From a virus: DNA of 25,290 nucleotides. The notes beneath the pieces were generated by a model, which was not told the DNA's origin, did no database searches, and saw only the letters and a list, made by a program, of their open reading frames with translations. Numbering within the stretch: position 1 is the first letter of the stretch; every line of letters starts with the position of its first letter. The DNA lies in IMG/VR virus record IMGVR_UViG_3300023184_007065, positions 1 to 25,290 of that record; one strand, 5' to 3'. Shown piece by piece: positions 7,133 to 13,730 of this stretch. Position numbers and translations under genes: made by a program.

Positions 7133-8878
7133 ATGAAATGGTTCTTGGATACCGAGTGTTATCCTAACTATTTTCTTATCGTACTCAAATCCTTAGATGG
7201 TCAGTTATTGGAGTTTGAGTACGACCAAGAAAACTGTTTTGATAAAACTAAGCTAGTTAATATATTATCACGTGATCTTACAATAGGTTTTAATTCCAGA
7301 TTTTATGATATTCCTATGATAATGAGGTTTATCAAGGAAAACGATAAACCCACTAATGACCAGTTAAAAAGATTGTCTGATGATTTGATACTTTCTGATA
7401 ATAGTTTTAACATTATTAGCAATAACTTCTTGTGGACACCTCGCAAGTGGAATCATATTGATATAATTAGAGTGTTACCAAGTAAATGTTCACTTAAGAT
7501 GTATGGTGCAAGGATTCATACTAGAAAATTGCAGGATTTACCTTACGATCCAGCAAAAGTACTTACAAGAGAAGAGAAAAATATATTAAAAACCTATTGT
7601 ATTAATGACGTTGATATTACAATAGATTTGTATTTGCAAATACATGATGAATTAAAGCTTAGGTGGGAAATAGGGAAAGAAATAGGTGTTGATTGTAGGA
7701 GTAAGTCAGATGCGGATATTGCCGAGATTTATTTTAAGAATAAGTTTGCAGATAGTGTTATTCCAAAAGAAAAACCATTAAGCTTTAAATACAAACCGCC
7801 TCATTATTTATCTTATGACAATGACAATATTAATAATATTTTAGGTGAAATAACAGGTTTTGAGTTTACCGATAAAACCAATTTGAAGAAGGATGTTAGT
7901 TTTGTCGGTAAGGAAATAAAATCCAAGACAAATAGTTTTACTATTGGAATTGGCGGGCTTCATTCAAAAGAGGAAAGTATATCAGTATTTACAAATGATG
8001 ACCAGTTTTTGATAGATGTTGATGTTACTTCATATTATCCAAGTATCATTATAAACAATGGTATATATCCAAATAATATTGGTAGGGAATTTTTAGAGTT
8101 ATATAAATCTTTGAGAGATAGACGTTTGCAAATAAAGGATAAAACAAGTACGCCGAGTAAGTTTTACAAAATCGTTCTTAATGGAACTTTTGGCAGACTC
8201 GGTTATAAAAAAAGTATTTTGTATGATTTAGAGAAGATGATACAGACTACTATAACTGGTCAACTATGCTTATTAATGCTTATTGAAGAATTGGAAAAAC
8301 ATGGGTTTGAAATAATATCTGGTAATACTGATGGACTTACTGTAAGGGGAAAAATAGATGATATTAAAGTGTTTGAACATATATTGGGAATATGGGAGTT
8401 TTTGACCGGTTTTGAATTGGAAAAAACACATTATGATAGGATTTACATAAGAGATGTTAATAATTACTTGGCAATAAAGTCTGACTTAGGAGTTAAGACT
8501 AAAGGATTTTTAAGTATGAATGATTTATCAAGGAATGCACATCTTGGAATAGTAAAAAAAGCCGTTAAGAATTACCTTACAAACGAATATCCAATTGAAA
8601 ACACTATTAGAAACGGAGCAAAAGAAGATTATATTTTAACCAAGAAAACAAAATTTGGTGCTAGTTTTAGAGGTGAGTATCTAGGTAAGGTTGTTCGTTG
8701 GTATTATAGAACTGACGGTGATTATATTCTAAATATGAAAGGACATAAAGTACCTGACGCAAATGGTGCATATCCAATAATGAATTTGGATGATGAAATG
8801 GTTAATATTGATTATGCAAGATATTATCAAGAGACAATTAAAACATTAAAAATGATAGGGGTTAGTTTAAATGATTAA
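7133..8878 (+). CDS. Compact family-B DNA polymerase with 3'-5' exonuclease
   Basis: This 581-residue protein carries all three proofreading motifs: Exo I D-T-E (D6, E8), Exo II FNSRFYD (N54, D59) and Exo III Y-x3-D (Y155, D159). The polymerase motifs are of family B: motif A D-x-x-S-Y-Y-P-S (D297-S304), motif B K-x3-N-x2-F-G (K346-G354) and motif C as GNTDG (D400). In motif C the usual first Asp of D-T-D-S is Asn, while the catalytic second Asp is kept. Only about 42 residues separate motifs A and B, a very short fingers region without an obvious TPR1 insertion, and the whole protein is shorter than most PolBs. It probably replicates the phage genome from primers made by the primase-helicase upstream. 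No Shine-Dalgarno site is visible before ATG 7133. Confidence 0.87.
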   Translation: MKWFLDTECYPNYFLIVLKSLDGQLLEFEYDQENCFDKTKLVNILSRDLTIGFNSRFYDIPMIMRFIKENDKPTNDQLKRLSDDLILSDNSFNIISNNFLWTPRKWNHIDIIRVLPSKCSLKMYGARIHTRKLQDLPYDPAKVLTREEKNILKTYCINDVDITIDLYLQIHDELKLRWEIGKEIGVDCRSKSDADIAEIYFKNKFADSVIPKEKPLSFKYKPPHYLSYDNDNINNILGEITGFEFTDKTNLKKDVSFVGKEIKSKTNSFTIGIGGLHSKEESISVFTNDDQFLIDVDVTSYYPSIIINNGIYPNNIGREFLELYKSLRDRRLQIKDKTSTPSKFYKIVLNGTFGRLGYKKSILYDLEKMIQTTITGQLCLLMLIEELEKHGFEIISGNTDGLTVRGKIDDIKVFEHILGIWEFLTGFELEKTHYDRIYIRDVNNYLAIKSDLGVKTKGFLSMNDLSRNAHLGIVKKAVKNYLTNEYPIENTIRNGAKEDYILTKKTKFGASFRGEYLGKVVRWYYRTDGDYILNMKGHKVPDANGAYPIMNLDDEMVNIDYARYYQETIKTLKMIGVSLND

Positions 8879-9071
8879 AATTTTAGCTTGGTTGTTATTG
8901 ATATTATTTTCACCTCTTATAATTATCATAGGTAGTTTAGTGGGTGTTTTTATATTAATACATGCAATAATTTGTGAGATGGAAAAAATACTTAATTACC
9001 AAATACAACCATATCTTATTTGGAAGATAAAAAGTGTTAGAGAAAGATTTAGAAAAAAAGATAGTAATTAA
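8871..9071 (+). CDS. Small membrane protein, 66 aa
   Basis: ATG 8871 overlaps the polymerase stop by 8 bases and has AGGGG upstream. The first 36 residues are almost entirely hydrophobic (ILAWLLLILFSPLIIIIGSL and onward), enough for one long or two short spans. A basic tail (KIKSVRERFRKKDSN) follows and should face the cytoplasm. The 3' end overlaps the VRR-NUC gene by 38 bases. No family recognised; it may tether replication proteins to the membrane, but this is speculation. Confidence 0.6.
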   Translation: MIKILAWLLLILFSPLIIIIGSLVGVFILIHAIICEMEKILNYQIQPYLIWKIKSVRERFRKKDSN

Positions 9072-9315
9072 AGCTAAAAAGCTTGGTTATATAGCAGATA
9101 AATATTCCTCACCTAGTAATAGAGGCGTACCGGACAGGATTTTTATAAGTGAAAGCGGTAAATTGTTTTTTGTTGAGTTCAAATCTAAAAAAGGTAAGTT
9201 AAGCAAATTACAAGAGAAGAAAATATCGGAGTTAAGAGCAAGAAAACAATCGGTATTCATAGTTAATAATGAGGAATTAGCTATGGAAATATTAACAGAA
9301 TATATGAGTAAATAA
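9034..9315 (+). CDS. VRR-NUC domain nuclease, 93 aa
   Basis: This is a stand-alone VRR-NUC (virus-type replication-repair nuclease, PF08774) domain of about the usual phage length. Key residues are in RGVPDRIF (D34), FFVEFKSKKG (E48, K50) and KLSKLQ (Q60), which together form the PD-(D/E)XK active site. An N-terminal Glu (E3 or E7) may complete it. The start is GTG 9034 inside the previous gene; there is no upstream ATG in this frame, and the next in-frame ATG comes too late to keep the domain. VRR-NUC proteins usually lie beside an SNF2 helicase in phages, as nearly the case here, and are thought to resolve structured DNA. Confidence 0.85.
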   Translation: MLEKDLEKKIVIKAKKLGYIADKYSSPSNRGVPDRIFISESGKLFFVEFKSKKGKLSKLQEKKISELRARKQSVFIVNNEELAMEILTEYMSK

Positions 9316-9774
9316 ATGAAAAATTTATTTAAAGGATTTAGTATATCGGAAAAAGATGATAAGTATATACAATTTTCAAATATAAAGTTTGAATATAAAG
9401 AAATTTCTAACATTGAGATAGATGGGCAAATATTTGGTGGATGGAAAATAAGATTCTTTAATTGTGATTTTACCGGTTTAAAAATTAATAATTGTTATAT
9501 TAGAGATTGTGAGTTTGAGGATTGTGTTTTTAAAGATGTGGTAATAAATAACAATTATAAGGACAGTGGGATAGTTTTTAGTGGTTTTTTTAATTGTGAT
9601 TTTACAAATAGTAATATTAATCAAGCTTCAATGCGTAAAAGTTATTTTAAAAAATGTATTATTAACTTAGATAATGATATTTTTAATAAAAAAAATAATT
9701 GGAGAGATGATGATTTTAATGATTTTATAAAAAATACAATAACACTATTTAATCATTTGTATTTTAAATGCTGA
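9316..9774 (+). CDS. Pentapeptide-repeat-like protein, 152 aa
   Basis: After an N-terminal 40-residue segment, residues of about 50-113 show repeated F/C/N-rich five-residue steps such as FFNCDFTGLKINNCYIRDCE and FEDCVFKDVVI, with a hydrophobic or aromatic residue every fifth position. This is the pattern of right-handed beta-helix pentapeptide proteins. The repeats are imperfect and few. Some members of the superfamily mimic DNA and protect gyrase (Qnr, MfpA), others are inert scaffolds. It is inserted between VRR-NUC and SNF2 helicase genes that are commonly adjacent, and it ends with a 7-base overlap into the helicase. Function unknown. Confidence 0.65.
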   Translation: MKNLFKGFSISEKDDKYIQFSNIKFEYKEISNIEIDGQIFGGWKIRFFNCDFTGLKINNCYIRDCEFEDCVFKDVVINNNYKDSGIVFSGFFNCDFTNSNINQASMRKSYFKKCIINLDNDIFNKKNNWRDDDFNDFIKNTITLFNHLYFKC

Positions 9775-11090
9775 ATGAATCAAATCTATACCACTACCAG
9801 CAGGAAGTAGTTAATAGAATACTTGAAACAAAAAGAATATTTGTTACCCAAGAAATGGGGCTTGGTAAAACAATTGCGTCAATAACTGCTTTTACTAGAA
9901 TATTGAACAAAGAAGTTAAAAAATGCCTTATCATAGCTCCTTTAAATGTTGCTAAGTCTACTTGGGTAAATGAATTATCCAAGTGGGAGCATACAAAATA
10001 CTTAAAATACTCTCTTGCAGTAGGTAGTGAAAAACAAAGATTAGCTGCTATGCAAAAAGAAGCTGATGTTTATATCATCAATCAAGAAAACGTACCATGG
10101 ATGTTTCACAAAGGATTTAAAAAGTATGGGTTTATTATTGTAGATGAAAGCACTGGTTTTAAATCTCATAGCTCCAATCGTTTTAAAGCGTTAAGACATT
10201 TTACATCTATCTATATGGTACTTCTTACAGGCACACCATATCCTAATGGGTTTATGGACTTATGGAGTCAGATATACTTGCTTGATAAGGGAGTGCGACT
10301 CGGTAAATACATAACTCACTATAGAAATCAGTATTTTACTTATGATGAACATAAGCGTAAATATATTTGCTTATATCCAAATACAATACTAGATAAAATA
10401 AAAGACATTACTATCTCAATGAAAGCTGAAGACTATCTTGAATTACCGGATAAAATATCTAACGTGGTAAAAGTTGATATTGATAATTATGATTTATATA
10501 AAACATTTGAGAAAGAATATTACTTGCGAATTAACAATGATGAAATAACAGCTGTTAACGCAGCAGTATTATCGTCCAAACTGCTTCAATACTGCAATGG
10601 AGCTGTTTATAGTAGTGAAAATGATGGATCATATACAATCATCCATAACAATAAAATAGACTATCTAAAAGAGTTTATAGAGCTTTATTCGGATGAGAAT
10701 ATATTAGTAGCTTATAACTTCAAAAGTGATGAGGAAAGAATACGATTAGCTATTCCTAGTAGTATTACATTAAACAGGAATAACATCGTTGATACAGAAA
10801 GACGTTGGAATAAAGGCGAGATAAAATTATTACTTTGTCAAAGCGGTACTGCAAAAGGATTAAATCTGCAATATGGAGGTAGAATTATTGTGTGGTTAGG
10901 TATTACTTATAACTTAGAACATTATTTACAATTCAATGCAAGGCTTCATAGGCAAGGACAAACTAAACCTGTTCTTATTTATCATATTGTAGCTAATAAA
11001 TGTAAGGATGAGCAAGTTATGAAAATACTTGATAATAAAAACACAACTTCTGAAATGATATACGAGGTGTTAAAAAATTCTGCGGCCTAA
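9768..11090 (+). CDS. SNF2-type DEAD/DEAH-box helicase
   Basis: This 440-residue superfamily 2 ATPase has motif I QEMGLGKT (residues 28-35), motif Ia near IIAPLNV (55-61), motif II DEST (126-129), motif III TGTP (154-157), motif V SGTAKGLNLQ (359-368) and motif VI FNARLHRQGQ (389-398). R-x-H-R-x-G-Q in motif VI is the SNF2/Swi2 signature. The protein is the minimal two-RecA-domain form common in phages and lacks extra chromatin-type domains. It should translocate on double-stranded DNA and remodel protein-DNA or branched structures during replication or repair, probably with the VRR-NUC nuclease upstream. ATG 9768 overlaps the preceding stop. Confidence 0.9.
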   Translation: MLNESNLYHYQQEVVNRILETKRIFVTQEMGLGKTIASITAFTRILNKEVKKCLIIAPLNVAKSTWVNELSKWEHTKYLKYSLAVGSEKQRLAAMQKEADVYIINQENVPWMFHKGFKKYGFIIVDESTGFKSHSSNRFKALRHFTSIYMVLLTGTPYPNGFMDLWSQIYLLDKGVRLGKYITHYRNQYFTYDEHKRKYICLYPNTILDKIKDITISMKAEDYLELPDKISNVVKVDIDNYDLYKTFEKEYYLRINNDEITAVNAAVLSSKLLQYCNGAVYSSENDGSYTIIHNNKIDYLKEFIELYSDENILVAYNFKSDEERIRLAIPSSITLNRNNIVDTERRWNKGEIKLLLCQSGTAKGLNLQYGGRIIVWLGITYNLEHYLQFNARLHRQGQTKPVLIYHIVANKCKDEQVMKILDNKNTTSEMIYEVLKNSAA

Positions 11091-11117
11091 AATAAATTAT
11101 TTATTTTACAAATTATC

Positions 11118-11162
11118 TTGCATTTTATAATAATGTAAGATATATATTGTTAATATTAACAA
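11118..11162 (+). promoter_or_regulatory. Putative promoter with perfect palindromic operator
   Basis: TTGCAT (11118-11123) and TATATA (11141-11146), separated by 17 bases, resemble a sigma-70 promoter. Directly after the -10 box is a perfect 16-bp palindrome, TTGTTAATATTAACAA (11147-11162), at the expected transcription start, a place where a dimeric repressor would block initiation. The 87-base gap holding it is one of the few real gaps in the + strand arm, and it precedes the P63C gene. In AT-rich DNA chance matches to promoter boxes are common; the palindrome is the stronger signal. Confidence 0.45.
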
Positions 11163-11177
11163 AATTATAGGCCAGAA

Positions 11178-12125
11178 ATGAATAAAAAAAGTTTAGGTGG
11201 TAAAGCAAGAGCTTTAATTTTATCTCAAGAAAAAAGAAAAGAAATAGCAACTAAAGCATCTAAAACTAGAGATGTATATAAAGAGTTTAATGTAACTCAC
11301 GGAAGTGAAAATAGTTTTTTAAATTTAGGTGATATTAAAATACCTTGTTTTGTATTAGCTAATGGAAAAAGAGTTATATTACAAAGACCTATGGCAAAAG
11401 CTTTATCTACTAACCCAAAAGGGGGTGATAGATTAGTTAGGTTTGCTAATTCTCAATGGATAAATAGTTTTTTATCTGAAGAAATTATAGAAAAAATAAA
11501 TAATCCTTTTAGTTTCAAATTATCAACGGGAAAAACTAAAAATGGTTATGACGCAACATTACTTATAGATATTTGCAGTGCTGTTTTAAATGCTAAAGAT
11601 AATATTAAATTAACTAGTGAGCAATTAGTTATAGCTAAACAATGTGATAGTATAATTAGAAGTGTTGCAAAAGTAGGTATTGTAGCCTTAATTGATGAAG
11701 CTACGGGATATCAGGAAGAAAGAGAAAAAGATGAGTTATCCATACTTCTAAAAAATTATCTGGCAAAAGAATTACAAAGCTGGATTCATACATTCCCTTT
11801 GGAATATTATAAGCAATTATATAGATTAAGAGGTTTAGAATATGGAAAGCAGAAAATACCATCATATTTTGGACATTTAACTAATAATATTATTTACAAA
11901 AGATTAGCTCCAGAAATATTAGGTAGATTAAAAGCATTAACTCCAAAATCAAAAAATGGTAATAATACAGCTAGATATTTTCAAAGTTTAACTAGAGATG
12001 TAGGTTATCATAAGTTAAAAGAGTTACTAGGTTCTGTTGTAACACTAATGAAGTTATCTGATACGTATGAGGATTTTGAGGTTAAATTAAATAAGATTCA
12101 TCCTTTATTTATAAAAGATGAATAA
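11178..12125 (+). CDS. P63C domain-containing protein
   Basis: The 315-residue product matches the P63C family (PF10546). The C-terminal domain, about residues 190-290, has the typical sequence of an Asp/Glu-led helix, AKELQSWIHTFPLEYYKQLY, then RLRG, PSYFGHLTNNIIYKRL and a late DVGYHKLKELLGSVVTLM helix. Upstream of it is the characteristic VALIDEATGYQ. The N-terminus (GGKARALILSQEKRKEIATK) is a basic helix seen in many members and may bind nucleic acid. The biochemical role of P63C is not established; members occur in phages, plasmids and genomic islands. The gene has its own promoter-like region and palindrome and ends just before a strong terminator, so it may be expressed separately. Confidence 0.87.
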   Translation: MNKKSLGGKARALILSQEKRKEIATKASKTRDVYKEFNVTHGSENSFLNLGDIKIPCFVLANGKRVILQRPMAKALSTNPKGGDRLVRFANSQWINSFLSEEIIEKINNPFSFKLSTGKTKNGYDATLLIDICSAVLNAKDNIKLTSEQLVIAKQCDSIIRSVAKVGIVALIDEATGYQEEREKDELSILLKNYLAKELQSWIHTFPLEYYKQLYRLRGLEYGKQKIPSYFGHLTNNIIYKRLAPEILGRLKALTPKSKNGNNTARYFQSLTRDVGYHKLKELLGSVVTLMKLSDTYEDFEVKLNKIHPLFIKDE

Positions 12126-12132
12126 ATAATAA

Positions 12133-12167
12133 AAAACCCTAATTAGATTTGGATTAATTAGGGTTTT
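12133..12167. terminator. Bidirectional rho-independent terminator
   Basis: A perfect 13-bp inverted repeat (12133-12145 with 12155-12167, 9-base loop) carries a CCC/GGG core flanked by A-runs on the left and T-runs on the right, with a further T5 at 12171-12175. It would end transcripts from both strands. It lies 7 bases after the P63C stop and faces the - strand lysis operon. Confidence 0.88.
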
Positions 12168-12184
12168 AGGTTTTTACCAACAAT

Positions 12185-12214
12185 AAAAAAAGAGAGGTTA
12201 ATTAATAACCTTTT
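12185..12214 (-). terminator. Terminator of the - strand lysis operon
   Basis: Read on the - strand, AGGTTA-TTAAT-TAACCT (12211 to 12195), extended by wobble pairs, is followed by CTC and a run of seven T (12191 to 12185). It is 25-30 bases after the o-spanin stop. The stem is short and AT-rich, so it may be weaker than the 13-bp hairpin behind it; the two would act in tandem. Confidence 0.6.
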
Positions 12215-12239
12215 ATGTGCGACTAGTACTATATCACAT

Positions 12240-12506
12240 TTATTTAGAAAGTTCAATACGATAAATGTCATATTTTAGTTTAAATAAATATAATTCATTT
12301 AGCCAATTATTCAAATTATCACATTTATTGTAAGGAACACAAAGTTTTTTAAACTCATTTGTAGCTAATTGCGACATTAACGGAAAAGGTGGAAGATTAA
12401 GTGTCGGTATACTATTTCTTGTTTGTGTCTGACAACCTATCAATAGAATCGCTAATATCACTATGAGTAACACTTGTTGTAGCTTCCATAACTTTATTTT
12501 GGACAT
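12240..12506 (-). CDS. Outer-membrane lipoprotein spanin (Rz1-like)
   Basis: The 88-residue product has a lipoprotein signal peptide: basic start (SKIKLWK), hydrophobic core (VLLIVILAILLIG) and a lipobox with Cys25 (LIGC). After cleavage the mature protein starts CQTQT and contains a Pro-rich stretch (PTLNLPPFPL), typical of o-spanins of the Rz1 type. It overlaps the upstream i-spanin gene by 95 bases in a different frame, the classic Rz/Rz1 arrangement. The pair bridges and fuses inner and outer membranes in the last lysis step. Two extra cysteines follow near the middle (CVPYNKC). ATG 12506 has an AAGGT ribosome-binding site. The family is recognised by architecture rather than sequence. 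Confidence 0.8.
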   Translation of the reverse strand: MSKIKLWKLQQVLLIVILAILLIGCQTQTRNSIPTLNLPPFPLMSQLATNEFKKLCVPYNKCDNLNNWLNELYLFKLKYDIYRIELSK

Positions 12507-12648
12507 CTATTACCTTATCTTTAGTTGTTATATTATGTTCTAATACTTCTTTCTCTGCTTTTAAGGTTTTATTACGATTAAATAAGTAAAGTGCAAAGAA
12601 TCCAACAATACCAAGTAATATTTCTTTCAAGTAAGCAAATATTAACAT
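12412..12648 (-). CDS. Inner-membrane spanin (Rz-like), short form
   Basis: This 78-residue protein has an N-terminal membrane anchor (residues 8-25, EILLGIVGFFALYLFNR) followed by a charged coiled-coil-like periplasmic helix (TLKAEKEVLEHNITTKDKVI), the architecture of i-spanins. Its 3' end overlaps the o-spanin gene in another frame. I place the start at ATG 12648, 1 base after the ankyrin gene's stop, although a GTG at 12663 would add five residues. It is about half the length of lambda Rz, so the complex would be short. It would partner the lipoprotein downstream to disrupt the outer membrane after the lysozyme has cut the cell wall. Confidence 0.75.
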   Translation of the reverse strand: MLIFAYLKEILLGIVGFFALYLFNRNKTLKAEKEVLEHNITTKDKVIDVQNKVMEATTSVTHSDISDSIDRLSDTNKK

Positions 12649-12649
12649 A

Positions 12650-13105
12650 TTAGTTAATATCACCAGAAAGATTTATTTGTTCAATAAAATCAAATAACCC
12701 TTGATGATCGCTTACAATAGATTGTGATATTATCTCTGCCATTACTGTTTCTTTTTCCTCAATAGCATAATCAAGAGTTTTCTGTTTTGTATCACTATTT
12801 GCTTTTTCTAGAAGTATTTTTAGTAGTTCTTTATTACTATGAGATATTGCCTCTGTTAGTGCGTTGTATTTACCGCCTGCAATATGTGTATTTACATTAC
12901 CATAGTTATTAGCAATATAATTTACAATTTTGATATTACCGTGATGTACTGCTTCAGTTAGTGCATCACGTTCAGGTTTTTTACCATATTGTACAGTTAG
13001 ATTTACATTATCTTTTAAAATAGCAGTTAGTTCTTTTACTTTATCAAAATCATTTTTAGCTACTGAATCAATTAACTGTTTAGCTAACATCTCTAATCTT
13101 TTCAT
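12650..13105 (-). CDS. Ankyrin-repeat protein within the lysis cassette
   Basis: The 151-residue protein contains three to four ankyrin repeats. The clearest are residues 45-75 (RDALTEAVHHGNIKIVNYIA) and 80-109 (NALTEAISHSNKELLKILLE), each with the A-L-T-E-A helix and the H-x-N/G-x-x-x-V/L-x-x-L second helix; diverged copies occupy residues 9-38 and 110-130. There is no signal peptide, membrane segment or catalytic motif, so it should be a cytoplasmic protein-binding scaffold. It lies between the lysozyme and the spanins on the same strand, 20 bases after the lysozyme stop and 1 base before the i-spanin ATG. No strong Shine-Dalgarno site precedes ATG 13105. Partner unknown. Confidence 0.83.
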   Translation of the reverse strand: MKRLEMLAKQLIDSVAKNDFDKVKELTAILKDNVNLTVQYGKKPERDALTEAVHHGNIKIVNYIANNYGNVNTHIAGGKYNALTEAISHSNKELLKILLEKANSDTKQKTLDYAIEEKETVMAEIISQSIVSDHQGLFDFIEQINLSGDIN

Positions 13106-13125
13106 AATTATTTTTAGTTATTTCT

Positions 13126-13557
13126 TTAAGCTAACCATAATTTAATCTCCTCTTCTCTTCTATTAAGTAATCCTTTAGAAACTATTTTATTTATGTATTT
13201 CCAACGTCTAAACTGATCAGGTATTTTATCAAATAATTTATTATTGAGAAAATTAAGTAGTGTTGATTGCTTAAAATTTTCAATTCCTATATTGTATATA
13301 AGGCTTATTAAAGAGTCAAATTGATTTTGATTGATACTTACCTTAACAAGTATATTTAATGACTTCTCACGTGGTTGTAAGTCTTTTTTAAGTAAGGTTT
13401 CTGCTTCTTCTTTTGTAATAGTTGAGGGAAAATGTTCAGATGGTAATATTACATGTCCATAGCCGATAGTGGGTTTACCTGCAGGACATATATATTCCTT
13501 ATCGCTAAAACCCTCAAATTTCTTGATTAAAGTAAGTCCTTTTTGGGAAGTTTTCAT
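13126..13557 (-). CDS. GH24 phage lysozyme (endolysin)
   Basis: This 143-residue muramidase shows the GH24 (T4/P22-type) active site E15 in KKFEGF, C24 in YICPAGKPT and T30 in TIGYGH, giving the E-8aa-C-5aa-T arrangement in which Cys replaces the more usual Asp, as in many family members. It cleaves the glycan strands of peptidoglycan. The protein has no N-terminal signal or SAR anchor, so it should accumulate in the cytoplasm and need a holin for release. The ATG overlaps the stop of the 58-residue holin candidate as ATGA. The rest of the fold, including QFDSLISLIYNIG, is typical. Confidence 0.92.
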   Translation of the reverse strand: MKTSQKGLTLIKKFEGFSDKEYICPAGKPTIGYGHVILPSEHFPSTITKEEAETLLKKDLQPREKSLNILVKVSINQNQFDSLISLIYNIGIENFKQSTLLNFLNNKLFDKIPDQFRRWKYINKIVSKGLLNRREEEIKLWLA

Positions 13558-13730
13558 GATGTAGGTGAGAAGTCTAGTTTTAGACCGGTTAATATTTGAG
13601 TAATAAGCTCACCAAATTGCTCAAGTGCATTATCATTGCCAAATATGTAATGGGAGAATAATATAAAACAGGTAATAAAACCTATCCAGAAATTTATGTT
13701 TGTAAGAGTTGTTTTTACAAACTCAAACAT
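13554..13730 (-). CDS. Holin candidate 1, 58 aa
   Basis: This 58-residue frame has one clear membrane span (residues 14-30, FWIGFITCFILFSHYIF), a following ND-rich turn and an amphipathic segment (LEQFGELITQILTGL) that could be a second, weaker span. It lies directly upstream of the lysozyme, overlapping its start by 4 bases, the standard place for a holin. Its own ATG overlaps the end of the next upstream gene by 8 bases. Sequence gives no family match that I recognise, so the call rests on size, topology and position. It may work as holin or as antiholin with its neighbour. Confidence 0.65.
   Translation of the reverse strand: MFEFVKTTLTNINFWIGFITCFILFSHYIFGNDNALEQFGELITQILTGLKLDFSPTS

Noticed and set aside
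9087-9413. 108-codon open frame on the - strand across the VRR-NUC gene
   Set aside because: It covers the antisense of a recognisable nuclease domain and part of the next gene; no motif and no - strand neighbours there.
12195-12214. Short hairpin near 12.2 kb as a + strand terminator
   Set aside because: The A-run lies on its left side, so the T-run exists only in the - strand transcript; on the + strand only four T follow the stem, and the stronger 13-bp hairpin already lies upstream of it.
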